DNA of 62,461 nt from Streptomyces carpinensis (GTDB lineage Bacteria; Actinomycetota; Actinomycetes; Streptomycetales; Streptomycetaceae), in assembly GCF_002154505.1 (NCBI RefSeq), contig NZ_MUBM01000221.1, positions 1 to 62,461 of the forward strand. Direction: 5' to 3'. Under the pieces are notes generated by a model. The model was not told where the DNA came from. It was given only the letters and a program-made list of their open reading frames with translations, and did no database searches. How positions within the stretch are numbered: position 1 is the stretch's first letter; each line of letters begins with the position of its first letter. The position numbers and the translations under genes were made by a program. Shown here one piece after another: positions 8,281 through 16,952 of this stretch.

Positions 8281-8610
8281 ATGGACACGACCCCTACCGG
8301 AACCGACCGGACCAGTACCAGGACCCGACCCGGTGCCGGGCTGTCCGGCTCGGACCGGCCCCGGCTCGCCCGCCATGTCCGGCTGGACTTCTCCCGCACC
8401 AGGCAGCGTCCGATCCTGCTGCACCCCGAGGCGGTGGTGGTGCTGAACGGGAGCGGCGCGGCCATCCTCGAGCTGTGCGACGGGCGGCACACCGTGGCCG
8501 AGATCGTGAGCGAACTGGGCGCGCGCTACCAGACCGTCCCCGACGACGAGGTGCGGGAGTTCCTGACCCGGCTCGTCGCCCGGCACTGGGTGGAGCTCAC
8601 CGATGGATAG
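8281..8610 (+). CDS. pqqD: PqqD, PqqA-binding chaperone
   Basis: A 109-residue protein whose last 80 residues are a PqqD domain (RHVRLDFSRTRQRPILLHPE, then LNGSGAAILELCDGRHT). PqqD binds the PqqA leader and presents it to PqqE; it is a RiPP recognition element. The ATG at 8281 is preferred because GGAG lies about 8 bases upstream; an in-frame GTG at 8272 overlapping pqqC is an alternative. The first 28 residues or so are a Thr/Arg/Gly-rich extension absent from short PqqDs. Its last 8 bases overlap pqqE. Confidence 0.94.
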   Translation: MDTTPTGTDRTSTRTRPGAGLSGSDRPRLARHVRLDFSRTRQRPILLHPEAVVVLNGSGAAILELCDGRHTVAEIVSELGARYQTVPDDEVREFLTRLVARHWVELTDG

Positions 8611-9739
8611 CCCGTTCGGGTTGCTGGCCGAGCTCACCTACCGCTGCCCGCTGGCCTGCCCGTACTGCTCCAACCCGCTGAACCTGGCCGGCTACCAGGA
8701 CGAGTTGACCACCGGCGAGTGGCTGCGGGTGCTGACCGAGGCCGAGGACCTGGGAGTTCTGCAGTGCCACCTGTCCGGCGGGGAACCGCTGCAGCGGCGC
8801 GACCTGGTGGAGCTCGTGGCGCACGCCCACGACCTGGGCCTCTACACCAACCTCATCACCAGCGCCCTCGGCTTCTCGCGTCCGAGGGCCGAGCGACTGC
8901 GGGCCGCGGGACTGGACCACGTGCAGATCAGCATCCAGGCCGACGAGCCGACCGTGTCCGACCGGATCGCAGGAACCCCGTCCTTCCACCGCAAGATCGA
9001 GGCGATGAGAGTGGTCAAGGAGCTGGGCTGGCCGCTCACCATGAACGTGGTGCTGCACCGGCACAACATCGACCGCCTCGCCGACCTGCTCGCCCTGGCC
9101 GAGGAGGTGGGCGCCGACCGGGTGGAGCTGGCCAACACCCAGTACTACGGCTGGGCCTGGCGCAACCGTGACGCGCTGCTGCCGAGCCGGGCCCAGCTGG
9201 AGGCGGCCGAGGCCGTCGTACGGGCCGCCGGCGAGCGGCTGCGGGACCGCATGGACATCATCTACGTCATCCCCGACTACTACAGCCGCTACCCGAAGCC
9301 CTGCATGGGCGGCTGGGCCTCCCGGCAGCTGACCGTGACGCCGAACGGCGACGTCCTGCCCTGCCCGGCCGCCCAGTCCCTGCCGTTGCCGCGGGCCAGC
9401 GTGCGGGAGGACCCGCTGGCGCGGATCTGGGCCGAGGCCCCGGTGATGACCGCGTTCCGGGGGACCGACTGGATGCCGGAACCCTGCCGGAGCTGCCCCC
9501 GGCGGGAGGTGGACTTCGGAGGTTGCCGCTGCCAGGCCTTCCTCCTCACCGGCGACGCCGCCCGCACCGACCCGGTCTGCTACCTGTCGCCCGACCACGA
9601 CCTGGTCGCCAGGGCGGTCGAGGCCGCCAACGCCGACTCGCGGCCCGGCGACCTTCCGCTGATCCCCCGCCCGCACCAGGTTCGCGGGCCGGGCCGCCAC
9701 CCGGGCGGAGCGGGCCGGACCGCTTCCGGAGCTGAGTGA
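8603..9739 (+). CDS. pqqE: PqqE, radical SAM/SPASM PqqA cross-linking enzyme
   Basis: A 378-residue radical SAM enzyme that forms the C-C bond between Glu and Tyr of PqqA. The SAM cluster motif is C15-x3-C19-x2-C22 (YRCPLACPYC). The SPASM region has the expected cysteines: KPCMGGW, VLPCPA, CRSCP, GGCRCQAF and PVCYLSPDHD. The gene overlaps pqqD by 8 bases, so translation is coupled. No pqqF-type protease gene is in the operon; leader removal probably relies on another protease, as in other bacteria that lack it. The stop lies 5 bases from the convergent mntP-like gene. Confidence 0.96.
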   Translation: MDSPFGLLAELTYRCPLACPYCSNPLNLAGYQDELTTGEWLRVLTEAEDLGVLQCHLSGGEPLQRRDLVELVAHAHDLGLYTNLITSALGFSRPRAERLRAAGLDHVQISIQADEPTVSDRIAGTPSFHRKIEAMRVVKELGWPLTMNVVLHRHNIDRLADLLALAEEVGADRVELANTQYYGWAWRNRDALLPSRAQLEAAEAVVRAAGERLRDRMDIIYVIPDYYSRYPKPCMGGWASRQLTVTPNGDVLPCPAAQSLPLPRASVREDPLARIWAEAPVMTAFRGTDWMPEPCRSCPRREVDFGGCRCQAFLLTGDAARTDPVCYLSPDHDLVARAVEAANADSRPGDLPLIPRPHQVRGPGRHPGGAGRTASGAE

Positions 9740-9744
9740 GTGGG

Positions 9745-10284
9745 CTAGCTGCCGAACACCAACGGCAGCGCAGCAGCGGCGATGATCAAGGTGACACCGC
9801 TCAGCAGGTCCGAGCGGATCCGGATGAGGTGCGCCACAGCCCGCCCGAGCTGCAGCCCGACCAGCGACATCACCGCCGTCATGACGCCGAAGGCGGCGGC
9901 CGAAAGCCACGGCGAGAGCCCGAGGATCCCGAGGCTCGCCCCGGCGATCAGGTTGTCCAGGCTCAGCGTCAACGGGATGCCGAACAGCGCCCACGGGTGG
10001 TCCAACTCGTCCGGCTCCGGGTTGCGAAGGGCCGAGATGACGAGGTAGAGACCGTACCCGCCGAGCGCGGCCGCGCCCACCACATCGGCGACGTTCCCGA
10101 TGGACTCCCCGATCTCGCGACCGATCAACAGCCCGACCAGGGGCATGACCGCGTCCCACAGCCCGAAGGTCAGCGCGACCTGCACCGCGCGCTTCAGACC
10201 GAATGGGACGGTGCCGAGAGCGATCGACACCCGGAAATTGTCGAGACTGAGCACGAAACCCAGCACCAGCATTTCCCAGATCAT
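9745..10284 (-). CDS. mntP: MntP-family manganese (metal) exporter
   Basis: A 179-residue integral membrane protein with about six hydrophobic segments. It belongs to the MntP/DUF204 family, which exports Mn(II). The two family repeats each carry the conserved acidic motif: LSLDNFRVS near residue 13 and LSLDNLIAG near residue 107. It is convergent with pqqE and ends 5 bases from it, so it is separately transcribed. Mn export is the family assignment. A link to lanthanide handling beside a predicted lanthanide-dependent dehydrogenase is speculation. A 9-pair hairpin and an AT-rich inverted repeat lie in its leader. Confidence 0.85.
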   Translation of the reverse strand: MIWEMLVLGFVLSLDNFRVSIALGTVPFGLKRAVQVALTFGLWDAVMPLVGLLIGREIGESIGNVADVVGAAALGGYGLYLVISALRNPEPDELDHPWALFGIPLTLSLDNLIAGASLGILGLSPWLSAAAFGVMTAVMSLVGLQLGRAVAHLIRIRSDLLSGVTLIIAAAALPLVFGS

Positions 10285-10731
10285 GGCGACGTCGCCGCCC
10301 GATGACGACCGACGCCGGCAGCAACGACTCCGTCCAGGCTGCTACCCGCCATGATCAATATCATATCTCAGAAGGTCCGCGGACCAAACTCGGTGAGACG
10401 ATTTCAGAGCGCCTGGCGAGCGTATTCGCGAGGGTCCTTCCCGGGGATCGCGCGGGGCTCGCGACCTCGCAGCCGGCCGCTCCTGAAACACTGACGCATC
10501 GACGGAAATCCGCCGGAGCCGATCCTGGGCGAGCCGACGGTCCCGAACGATGCAATCTCGGAATTCCATCCTTACCCGTCACCTTTTCAACATTCGACCG
10601 CGAACGCCGCGAGCTCCATCACGGGCGGTTGTTCACAACAGTCCAGGGCGCTGCGCAACCGATGTGGCGATCCTCGGTCGCCCCGCGTCGCGATTCTCGG
10701 CCGATCTGCCGCAGCTCGTCACCTCAGACCG
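10285..10731 (-). other. mntP leader and gene-free spacer
   Basis: No gene is supported here. On the minus strand, 33 bases before mntP, 10317-10346 can form a 9-pair stem (GGTAGCAGC with GTTGCTGCC, two G-U pairs). Just upstream is an AT-rich inverted repeat (ATGAT-CAAT-ATCAT) near 10350-10365. These could be a metal-responsive leader or operator. The core motif of the known Mn riboswitch (yybP-ykoY) is not present. Confidence 0.35.
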
Positions 10732-11601
10732 TCAGGTGATGTGTCGCAGCAGCGCGGCTACCGCGGGGGGTGCCTCGCCAGGAGGCCGTACCACCATGAT
10801 CTTCCAGTTCGGCGCGTGCCGGTCGAACCGGTACTGGGATAGATCGGGGAAGCGGTCCGCGATGGACTTGGGCATGATGCAGACGCCCAGGTCGTTGCGG
10901 ACCAGTTCGGCCGCCGCGACGATGTCGTTCACCTCGAACGTGGTGCTGCGGTCGACGCCCGCGGCCCGGAACGCCCGGTCGACCGCATAGCGGATGGCCC
11001 AGCCGGGTGTGAAGTCCACCAGGGGCAACCGGGCGGTGTCGGCGAGGTGGACCTCGCCGTTCGGTGTCGCCCCCGCGAGCACCCGTCGGGGCGCCGCCAG
11101 CAGCACCATGTCCTCACGGGACAGGAGACGGGTCGCGAGTCCGCGCTGCTGCTGGCGGTCGAGTGCCACCACGGCCAGGTCGACCGTGCCCTCGCGCAGC
11201 GCCTGCCGGATGTCGGCGACGGCCGCCTGCCGCAGCTGCACGACCACACCGGGATGCTCCGCACGCAGCGCGGCCAGCGCGTGGTGGAGTCCCGCCCATA
11301 CTCCCTGCATGGTGCCGACTGTGACCCGCCCGCGCAGTTGCCCCCGTACGGCGTCGACGGCTTCCCGGGCGAGTTCGGCGGCCCGGAGCGCCGTGCGTGC
11401 GGCGGGAACGAACGCCTCGCCGGCCGGGGTGAGGGCGACACGGTGTGTGGTGCGGTCGAACAAGGGGGTGCCCAGTTCGCGTTCGAGGGCGCGCACCGTG
11501 GTGGACACGGCGGACTGGACCACGTGCAACCGGCGTGCGGCCGCCGTGAAACCCCCCGTGTCCGCCACCGCGACGACGACCTCCATCTGCCGCAGATCCA
11601 T
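10732..11601 (-). CDS. LysR-family transcriptional regulator
   Basis: A DNA-binding regulator with the classic LysR winged helix at the N-terminus (MDLRQMEVVVAVADTGGFT, then RRLHVVQSAVSTTVRALE) followed by a periplasmic-binding-protein-like effector domain. The start at ATG 11601 gives 289 residues, the usual family size; an upstream in-frame ATG at 11667 would add 22 residues. No obvious target lies divergent to it, since the next gene (dps) is in the same direction and about 155 bases away. Ligand and regulon cannot be told from sequence. Confidence 0.9.
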   Translation of the reverse strand: MDLRQMEVVVAVADTGGFTAAARRLHVVQSAVSTTVRALERELGTPLFDRTTHRVALTPAGEAFVPAARTALRAAELAREAVDAVRGQLRGRVTVGTMQGVWAGLHHALAALRAEHPGVVVQLRQAAVADIRQALREGTVDLAVVALDRQQQRGLATRLLSREDMVLLAAPRRVLAGATPNGEVHLADTARLPLVDFTPGWAIRYAVDRAFRAAGVDRSTTFEVNDIVAAAELVRNDLGVCIMPKSIADRFPDLSQYRFDRHAPNWKIMVVRPPGEAPPAVAALLRHIT

Positions 11602-11757
11602 CATCCGCTCCCGGTCCAGCAGCGCTCCGTCCGGCGCGAAGGCGACGGGCTTCGATCTTCGCTGCATCGTATGCGGCCGACGGTCCGTCGGGCGGGTGCC
11701 GGCTCATGCCGTTCCCAGGTGCCGCCCCACATACGTCGGGGCAGCCGCGGCTGTTCC

Positions 11758-12336
11758 TCAGGCGCGGACCAGCGGTGTGTCGACCAGATGCTCGGCCAGG
11801 AACCACGCCTGCCGTTCGCCGGTCCGGATCACCTGGGAGACCAGCAGGTCGTTGGTGCCGTCGTCACCGTACTCGGCGGTCCGGGCGGCGGCGTCGTGGG
11901 CGTCGATGAGGATGGTCTCGTGGGCCTCCAGCAGCCGGGACAGCATGGCCGGCACCTCCTCCACCCCGTCCGGCGGCCGCGGGATCGACGTGATCTCCGC
12001 GGCGTGCCGGGGATCGCCCACCGCGACGCCGCCCAGTGACTGGACGCGTTCGGCGATGGTGTCGATGATTTCGAGCTGTTCGCCCGCGTGCTTGTCCAGG
12101 ACCAGGTGGAGCTGGTAGAAGGTCGCGCCGCGCATCAGCCAGTGGTGCTTCTTGTAGAGGCCGTAGAGGATCTGCGTGTCCGCGAGGACCTTGTTCAGGC
12201 GCTGGCACGAGTACATCCGCGCCTCGTAGGACAGGGCGACCGGGAACTGCTTGACGGTCCCGAACTCCTGGATCACCTCGCCCTTCTGGTGCAGCCAGGG
12301 CTGGCTGCTGTGCGGGGATGGCGAGTTGGTGGTCAT
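11758..12336 (-). CDS. dps: Dps-family ferroxidase / DNA-protection protein
   Basis: A 192-residue protein of the Dps/ferritin superfamily. It forms dodecamers, oxidises Fe(II) with peroxide and can coat DNA under stress. Ferroxidase residues appear in YKKHHWLMRG and LDKHAGEQLEIIDTIAE. The C-terminal helix with AHETILIDAHDAA and the extended tail agree with actinobacterial Dps. The ATG at 12336 is backed by GGAGGCGG upstream. With katG it is the second peroxide-defence gene of the window. Confidence 0.9.
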   Translation of the reverse strand: MTTNSPSPHSSQPWLHQKGEVIQEFGTVKQFPVALSYEARMYSCQRLNKVLADTQILYGLYKKHHWLMRGATFYQLHLVLDKHAGEQLEIIDTIAERVQSLGGVAVGDPRHAAEITSIPRPPDGVEEVPAMLSRLLEAHETILIDAHDAAARTAEYGDDGTNDLLVSQVIRTGERQAWFLAEHLVDTPLVRA

Positions 12337-12573
12337 TGGCCGCCTCCTGCGGTGCCGTGCTGTGCGTACCCCGGTGACGCTAGGCGCCTGGTCGGGGGCG
12401 TCTTGACCAACAGTGCACGCGGTGATGCCCTGCGGCGCACTGCGCCCGGCCGCTGTCCCGGGGGTTCGCTGTCGGGCAGGCCTCCGTGCGCCGGCGGACT
12501 CGGGCCGTTCTCCGGCCGCTCTGGCGTCAGCGGGACGGTCCATGCCCGCACAGCGGGCGGAACGAGGAGAGGC

Positions 12574-13245
12574 ATGAGCGCGAACGAGCAGGCGGATGTG
12601 GTGGTCGTCGGGCTGGGGCCAGGGCGGCGAGTACGTCGCCGGCACGCTGGCCGAAGCGGGACTGGACGTCGTGGGGGTGGAACTCGTCGGCGGGGAGTGT
12701 CCGTACTGGGCGTGCGTGCCCAGCAAGATGATGACCCGGGCCGGGAACCTGCTCGCCGAGGCGGGCCGGATCCCCGCCCTCGCCGGCGAAGCGGTCGTGA
12801 CTCCGGACCGGACCAGGGTCGCCGGACGGATCCGCGACGAGGCCACCGACGACTGGAACGACCAGGTGGCCGCGGACCGCTTCACGGCGAAGGGCGGTCG
12901 GCTCGTCCGGGGGACGGGGCGCCTCGCCGGGCCGCGCCGTGTGACCGTCGGCGACCGCACGTTCGAGGCCCGGCGCGGTGTCGTGCCGGCCACCGGCGCC
13001 CGGCCCCGGATCCCTGCGGTGCCGGGTCTGGAGGGAACCCCGTACTGGACCGACCGGGACGCCATGGCCGCCAAGGAACTGCCGGCGTCCATGGTGGTGC
13101 TCGGCGGGGGCGCCATCGGCGTCGAACTCGCCGAGGTCTTCGCCCGCTTCACGTGCGCGGTCACGGTGATCGAGGGGCGGGCGGGACCGGCTGCTGTCGC
13201 AGGAGGAGCCCGACGATCGAGACCGCCCTGGGAGCCCTCCGCTGA
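12574..13245 (+). pseudogene. Decayed NAD(P)/FAD disulfide oxidoreductase
   Basis: Remnant of a mercuric-reductase/dihydrolipoamide-dehydrogenase-like flavoprotein. It starts well: ATG 12574 behind GAGGAGAG and an FAD-binding DVVVVGLGPG. One extra base near 12621 moves the frame to GGEYVAGTLAEAG. The redox pair is intact in GGECPYWACVPSK. The second nucleotide-binding motif VVLGGGAIGVELAEVFARF is present. Near 13185 a four-base insertion in a GGGC run again shifts the frame (DRLLSQEEP reads in another frame), and a third frame runs to a stop at 13245. The dimerisation third is missing; intact relatives have about 470 residues. It is divergent to dps. A sequencing error could explain one shift but not all of them plus the lost C-terminus. 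Confidence 0.8.
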
Positions 13246-13329
13246 ACCGCATCGCGGCCGTGTGGAAGGAGTTACGGTGCCGCGACGGTGACTCCGCGGC
13301 AGGTTTTCGTACCTGGGCCGAGACGGATG

Positions 13330-13373
13330 GGCCGCGCGGACGGACACCGTAGAGGAAGTCCGTCCGCGCGGCC
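13330..13373. terminator. Bidirectional hairpin terminator
   Basis: A perfect 16-pair stem (GGCCGCGCGGACGGAC and its complement) with a 12-base loop. It lies between the flavoprotein remnant and the convergent esterase gene. Confidence 0.75.
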
Positions 13374-13474
13374 GCCATGCCGCCCGCCGCCTTGTCAGTC
13401 CGTTGCGTACCGCCGTGCGGATGGGATCGGCCACCTCCGTGGGCCGGGACGGAGGTGAGCGTCGGAGCGCGGTG

Positions 13475-14452
13475 TCAGCCCGCGTGGAGCGCGGAACGCA
13501 GGGTGCCGACGGCGAGCGTGATGGCGGCCTCGGCGGCGTGGGTCTCGCGCAGGGCGTTGAGCATCACGAAGTCGTGGATGATGCCCTGGAAGCGCACGGC
13601 GGTGACCGGGACACCGGCCTCGCGCAGCTTGTTGGCGTACGCCTCTCCCTCGTCGCGGAGCACGTCGGCCTCGCCGGTGATGACCAGGGCCGGGGGCAGG
13701 CCGGTGAGCTGCTCGTTGGTGGCGCGCAGGGGGGACGCGGTGATCTGGGCTCGCTCGGCCTCGTCGGTCGTGTACTGGTCCCAGAACCACTGCATGCCGT
13801 CGCGGCGCAGGAAGTAGCCGGTGGCGAACTGGTGGTAGGAGCCGGTGTCGAAGTTCGCGTCGGTCACCGGGTAGAACAGCACCTGCTGCACCAGCGGGAC
13901 CCCACCGCGCTCCTTGGCCATCAGGGTGAGCGCGGCGGTCATGTTGCCGCCGACGGAGTCGCCGGCCACGGCCAGCCGGGAGCCGTCCAGCTCCTTGGAT
14001 GCGCCCTGCTCGACGACCCACTTCGCGACCGTGTAGTTCTGCTCGATGGCGACCGGGTAGCGGACCTCGGGGGAGAGGTCGTACTCGGGGAACACCACGG
14101 CGGCGCCCGCACCGACGGCGAGTTCGCGCACGAGACGGTCGTGGGTGTGGGCGTTGCCGAAGACCCAGCCGGCGCCGTGGATGTAGAGGATCACCGGCAG
14201 GGTCCCCTCGGCGCCGGCGGGCCTGACGATGCGGGCCCGGACACTGCCCGTCGGACCACCCGGGACGGTGATCCACTCCTCGTCGATCGCCGGCTTCTCG
14301 ATGTCGCCGGACTGCACCTCGTCGACGGCCTTGCGACCCTCCGCCGGGGCCAGGTCGAAGAGATAGGGCGGGTTGGCCGTGGCCTCGGCGAAGGCGGCTG
14401 CAGCCGGCTCCAGGACCGGCTGGACCGGTGCGACGGCGTCGGAGTCGGACAT
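13475..14452 (-). CDS. HSL-type esterase/lipase (alpha/beta hydrolase fold-3)
   Basis: A 325-residue cytoplasmic hydrolase of the hormone-sensitive-lipase family, cleaving carboxyl esters. The oxyanion motif HGAGWVFGN (HGGGW type) comes near residue 95, the nucleophile elbow is GDSVGG, and the acid and base follow in ITGEADVLRDEG and FQGIIHDFVM. The ATG at 14452 is chosen because GGGAG lies upstream and the protein then matches the family length; the open frame runs on without support. The AraC-type regulator at 14992 lies upstream in the same orientation and is a likely controller. A direct repeat in the gap may be its site. Confidence 0.9.
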   Translation of the reverse strand: MSDSDAVAPVQPVLEPAAAAFAEATANPPYLFDLAPAEGRKAVDEVQSGDIEKPAIDEEWITVPGGPTGSVRARIVRPAGAEGTLPVILYIHGAGWVFGNAHTHDRLVRELAVGAGAAVVFPEYDLSPEVRYPVAIEQNYTVAKWVVEQGASKELDGSRLAVAGDSVGGNMTAALTLMAKERGGVPLVQQVLFYPVTDANFDTGSYHQFATGYFLRRDGMQWFWDQYTTDEAERAQITASPLRATNEQLTGLPPALVITGEADVLRDEGEAYANKLREAGVPVTAVRFQGIIHDFVMLNALRETHAAEAAITLAVGTLRSALHAG

Positions 14453-14602
14453 GTGAATCTCCCGAGTTCGTGTGGTGCGCCGGTCTCTCCGGCGAGGTGA
14501 GGCGGCTCCGGGGCAGGCACAGGGGTCTGCGGAGTCGTCGATGGCCACCCTAGGCCGCGCAGGCGACGCGAATTGTCCCGGAGCGCACCGGATTTGGCCC
14601 CA

Positions 14603-14628
14603 CAGTGCAAGGAGAGGCAGTGCACTGC
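14603..14628. promoter_or_regulatory. CAGTGCA direct repeat / palindrome, AraC-site candidate
   Basis: CAGTGCA occurs at 14603 and 14618, a 15-base step. The second copy sits inside the perfect palindrome GCAGTGCACTGC (14617-14628). It lies about 150 bases upstream of the esterase gene, in the otherwise gene-free 14453-14991 spacer. The direct-repeat arrangement suits AraC-type regulators. Confidence 0.35.
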
Positions 14629-14991
14629 GGAACGCGTCCGGTGCGCTGCCGGGATACACGGACGCTTTGGCTCGAAATAGGCTGGCGGCGCAGCAGTCGA
14701 GGTGCGCCGGGTCCGGGTCTGCGCAGCGCACGGAAATCCCACCGGAATGCGGATCGGTTCAGCTCGAGCGCAGCAATCGCGCATGCCCCGATCATCTCTC
14801 CCGCTTGCCGCTGTCGCCCCACATGGAAGTCGATGCGGATGCAACCCACGCCGTTCATCTCGCAGGAGGTTGTCGCAAGGTGTCCACGATGGCGGTCGGT
14901 GGGCTGGTTCCCCGCGCCACCGACAACGCCGCGGACCTGGTCATCGATGCCGGGGAATCACCAGCGGTCCCGGAAAGCACCTTGCACCGGC

Positions 14992-16011
14992 TCAGGCGTC
15001 CCCGAGCCCCGTGGGTGACTGGGCGTACGGCATCAAGCCTTGCGTGTCGCGCCATTCGCGGGGGGCCATCCCGTAGGCGGCCCGGAACACCCGGCTGAAG
15101 TGCGCGGCACTGGTGAAGCCCCATCGGTGTGCCACGGCGGCGATCGTGGAGCCGTTCCCGTGGCGCGCCAGGTCGCGCCGGCACTCCTCCAGGCGACGCC
15201 GCTGGATCCACCGGCCGACAGTGGCGTCCTCGCTCTCGAACAGCTTGTGCAGATAGCGCAGGGATATGTGGTGGGCTCGGGCGATGGCCTGCGGCGTCAG
15301 ATCGGGGTCCGCGAGATGCCGGTCGATGAACGCCTGGATCCGCAGCAGCAGTGCCCGGTTCCCGCCGGGCGTGTCCGCGTTCGACCGGCCGAGAACCTCT
15401 TCGGCCACTGCGCCGAGCAGGTCCACGACGTTGCGGGCCATCAGCTCGCTGGTGCGTGGCGGGTAGGTTCCCGCGCCGTCGACGAGTCCGGCCAGGAAGG
15501 GCGCGAGCAGACCGCCGAGGGGCGTGCCAGGGCTGATTGGGGATGCCGTGAGATGAGCCAAGTCGGACTCGCTCAGGCCCAGGACGTCTCTCGGCAGGAC
15601 GAGGGACTTCGTCCGGAAGGACTGGGGAAGATTCAGACGGAGGGGGCGCGCCGTGTCATAGAGGAAGATGTCCCCCGGTCCAAGGAGCGCTTCGCGGCCG
15701 TCCTGCTCCAGCCGGGCGACTCCTCTGTCCAGCAGTTTGACGACGACGTGCGCCTCTTCGCCGCCCTGTGCGACGAGTCGGCGCGTTCGCAGGGCGGACA
15801 GGCAGTCGCCCTCGACGGTGACGGCCCGGAGCCTGCCGAGCTGTGCCGTACGGATCGTCCCGGAGTGCACCTCGGCGGGGACGGTCATGTCCACGGCGCC
15901 GAAGGCCTGCGACAGGGCTTCGCGCCAGTAGGCCCGTCTGCGGTGGACGGGCAGCGAATCGGTGGTGTGGAAGCTGCCGGGGGCGCTTCTGTCCAGGACA
16001 TCCGGCGACAT
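14992..16011 (-). CDS. AraC-family transcriptional regulator
   Basis: A 339-residue regulator. Residues of about 20-200 are an AraC-binding-like (FeaR/NitR type) sensor domain. Residues of about 230-335 contain two helix-turn-helix motifs (LTPQAIARAHHISLRYLHKLFE and IAAVAHRWGFTSAAHFSRVFR) and the family ending YGMAPREWR. The start at ATG 16011 has GGCGGAG upstream. It sits upstream of the esterase gene in the same direction with a 539-base spacer and is the best candidate for its activator. The inducer is unknown. Confidence 0.9.
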   Translation of the reverse strand: MSPDVLDRSAPGSFHTTDSLPVHRRRAYWREALSQAFGAVDMTVPAEVHSGTIRTAQLGRLRAVTVEGDCLSALRTRRLVAQGGEEAHVVVKLLDRGVARLEQDGREALLGPGDIFLYDTARPLRLNLPQSFRTKSLVLPRDVLGLSESDLAHLTASPISPGTPLGGLLAPFLAGLVDGAGTYPPRTSELMARNVVDLLGAVAEEVLGRSNADTPGGNRALLLRIQAFIDRHLADPDLTPQAIARAHHISLRYLHKLFESEDATVGRWIQRRRLEECRRDLARHGNGSTIAAVAHRWGFTSAAHFSRVFRAAYGMAPREWRDTQGLMPYAQSPTGLGDA

Positions 16012-16125
16012 GATCTCCGCCCTTCGACTGATGTGCTTGCTGAAACACCGTGTCACCGGGGCGGAGCTCAGCACATCGCGTGAAACCGCTAGATCAGGGA
16101 CGCAGGACGCAGAGGAGGCCACCCG

Positions 16126-16941
16126 TCACTTGGTGGTATCGCCGGTGGCGCCGGCGGTGACGTAGCGCTGGGCGACGACGAGCAGTACGGCGGCGGGGAC
16201 GGCCGCCATGACTGTGGTGGCCATGATGGCGTTCCACTGGTTCGTGTGGGCCCCGATGTACTGGTAGATGCCCAGGGTGATCGGCCGAACGGCATTCGTG
16301 GTGGTCAGTGTGAGGGCGAAGAGGAAGTCGCTCCAGGTGAAGAGGAAGGTGAAGACGGCGGCGGTGATCAGTGCGTTCCGGCTCACCGGGAGCACCACGG
16401 AGCGGAAGACGCGCATCGTTCCGGCGCCGTCGACGCGCGCGGCCTCGATGATCTCCCTGGGAATGCTCCGCATGAACGAACGCATGATGATGATCGCGAA
16501 GGGAACCCCGGCGGTGGAGTCGGCGAGGATCAGTCCGAGGTAGGAGTTCAGGAGTCCCAGGTCGTTGTAGGCGCTGTAGAGCGCGTTGGCCACGACGACG
16601 CCCGGCACCATCTGTGTGATCAGGATGCCGAAGAGCACGAGGTTGGCTCCGCGGAGGGGGAACCGGGCCAGCGCGTAGGCCGCCGGCGCGGCGAGGGAGA
16701 GGCTGAGGGCGACGCTGCCGAGGGCTACGACGAGGCTGGTGACGAGGTTGCGTCCCTGGTCGCGCAGCGCGGTGACGTATCCGCTGAGGTCCGGATGGAG
16801 GGGAAACCAGTCTCCCCGCAGTGTGTTGCCCGCGGGCTGGAGGGAGGCGTTCACCATCCAGTAGACGGGAAACAGCATCAGCGCCAGAAGGGCGATCCCG
16901 ACGACGGTGGACGGCCGGCCTCGGCCTTGTGCGCGCTTCAC
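16126..16941 (-). CDS. Carbohydrate ABC transporter permease (MalG type)
   Basis: A 271-residue inner-membrane permease with about six transmembrane helices and the EAA loop (EIIEAARVDGAGTMRVF), which contacts an ATPase. GTG 16941 is preferred, with GAGGTGA upstream; the gene starts 11 bases after the first permease. It is the third gene of a sugar importer operon (binding protein, MalF type, MalG type). No ATPase gene is present in the operon, so a shared MsiK-like ATPase is likely, as is usual in Streptomyces. Confidence 0.93.
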   Translation of the reverse strand: MKRAQGRGRPSTVVGIALLALMLFPVYWMVNASLQPAGNTLRGDWFPLHPDLSGYVTALRDQGRNLVTSLVVALGSVALSLSLAAPAAYALARFPLRGANLVLFGILITQMVPGVVVANALYSAYNDLGLLNSYLGLILADSTAGVPFAIIIMRSFMRSIPREIIEAARVDGAGTMRVFRSVVLPVSRNALITAAVFTFLFTWSDFLFALTLTTTNAVRPITLGIYQYIGAHTNQWNAIMATTVMAAVPAAVLLVVAQRYVTAGATGDTTK

Positions 16942-16952
16942 GGAATCACCTC

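Noticed and set aside
9736..10305. Plus-strand frame opposite mntP
   Set aside because: The minus-strand frame encodes a clean membrane protein with both MntP motifs; the plus frame is charged low-complexity sequence.
10285..10400. yybP-ykoY (Mn) riboswitch upstream of mntP
   Set aside because: A stable hairpin exists but the conserved core sequences of that riboswitch are not present.
10302..10739. 145-codon frame in the mntP-LysR spacer
   Set aside because: No domain, no ribosome site and poor third-position GC.
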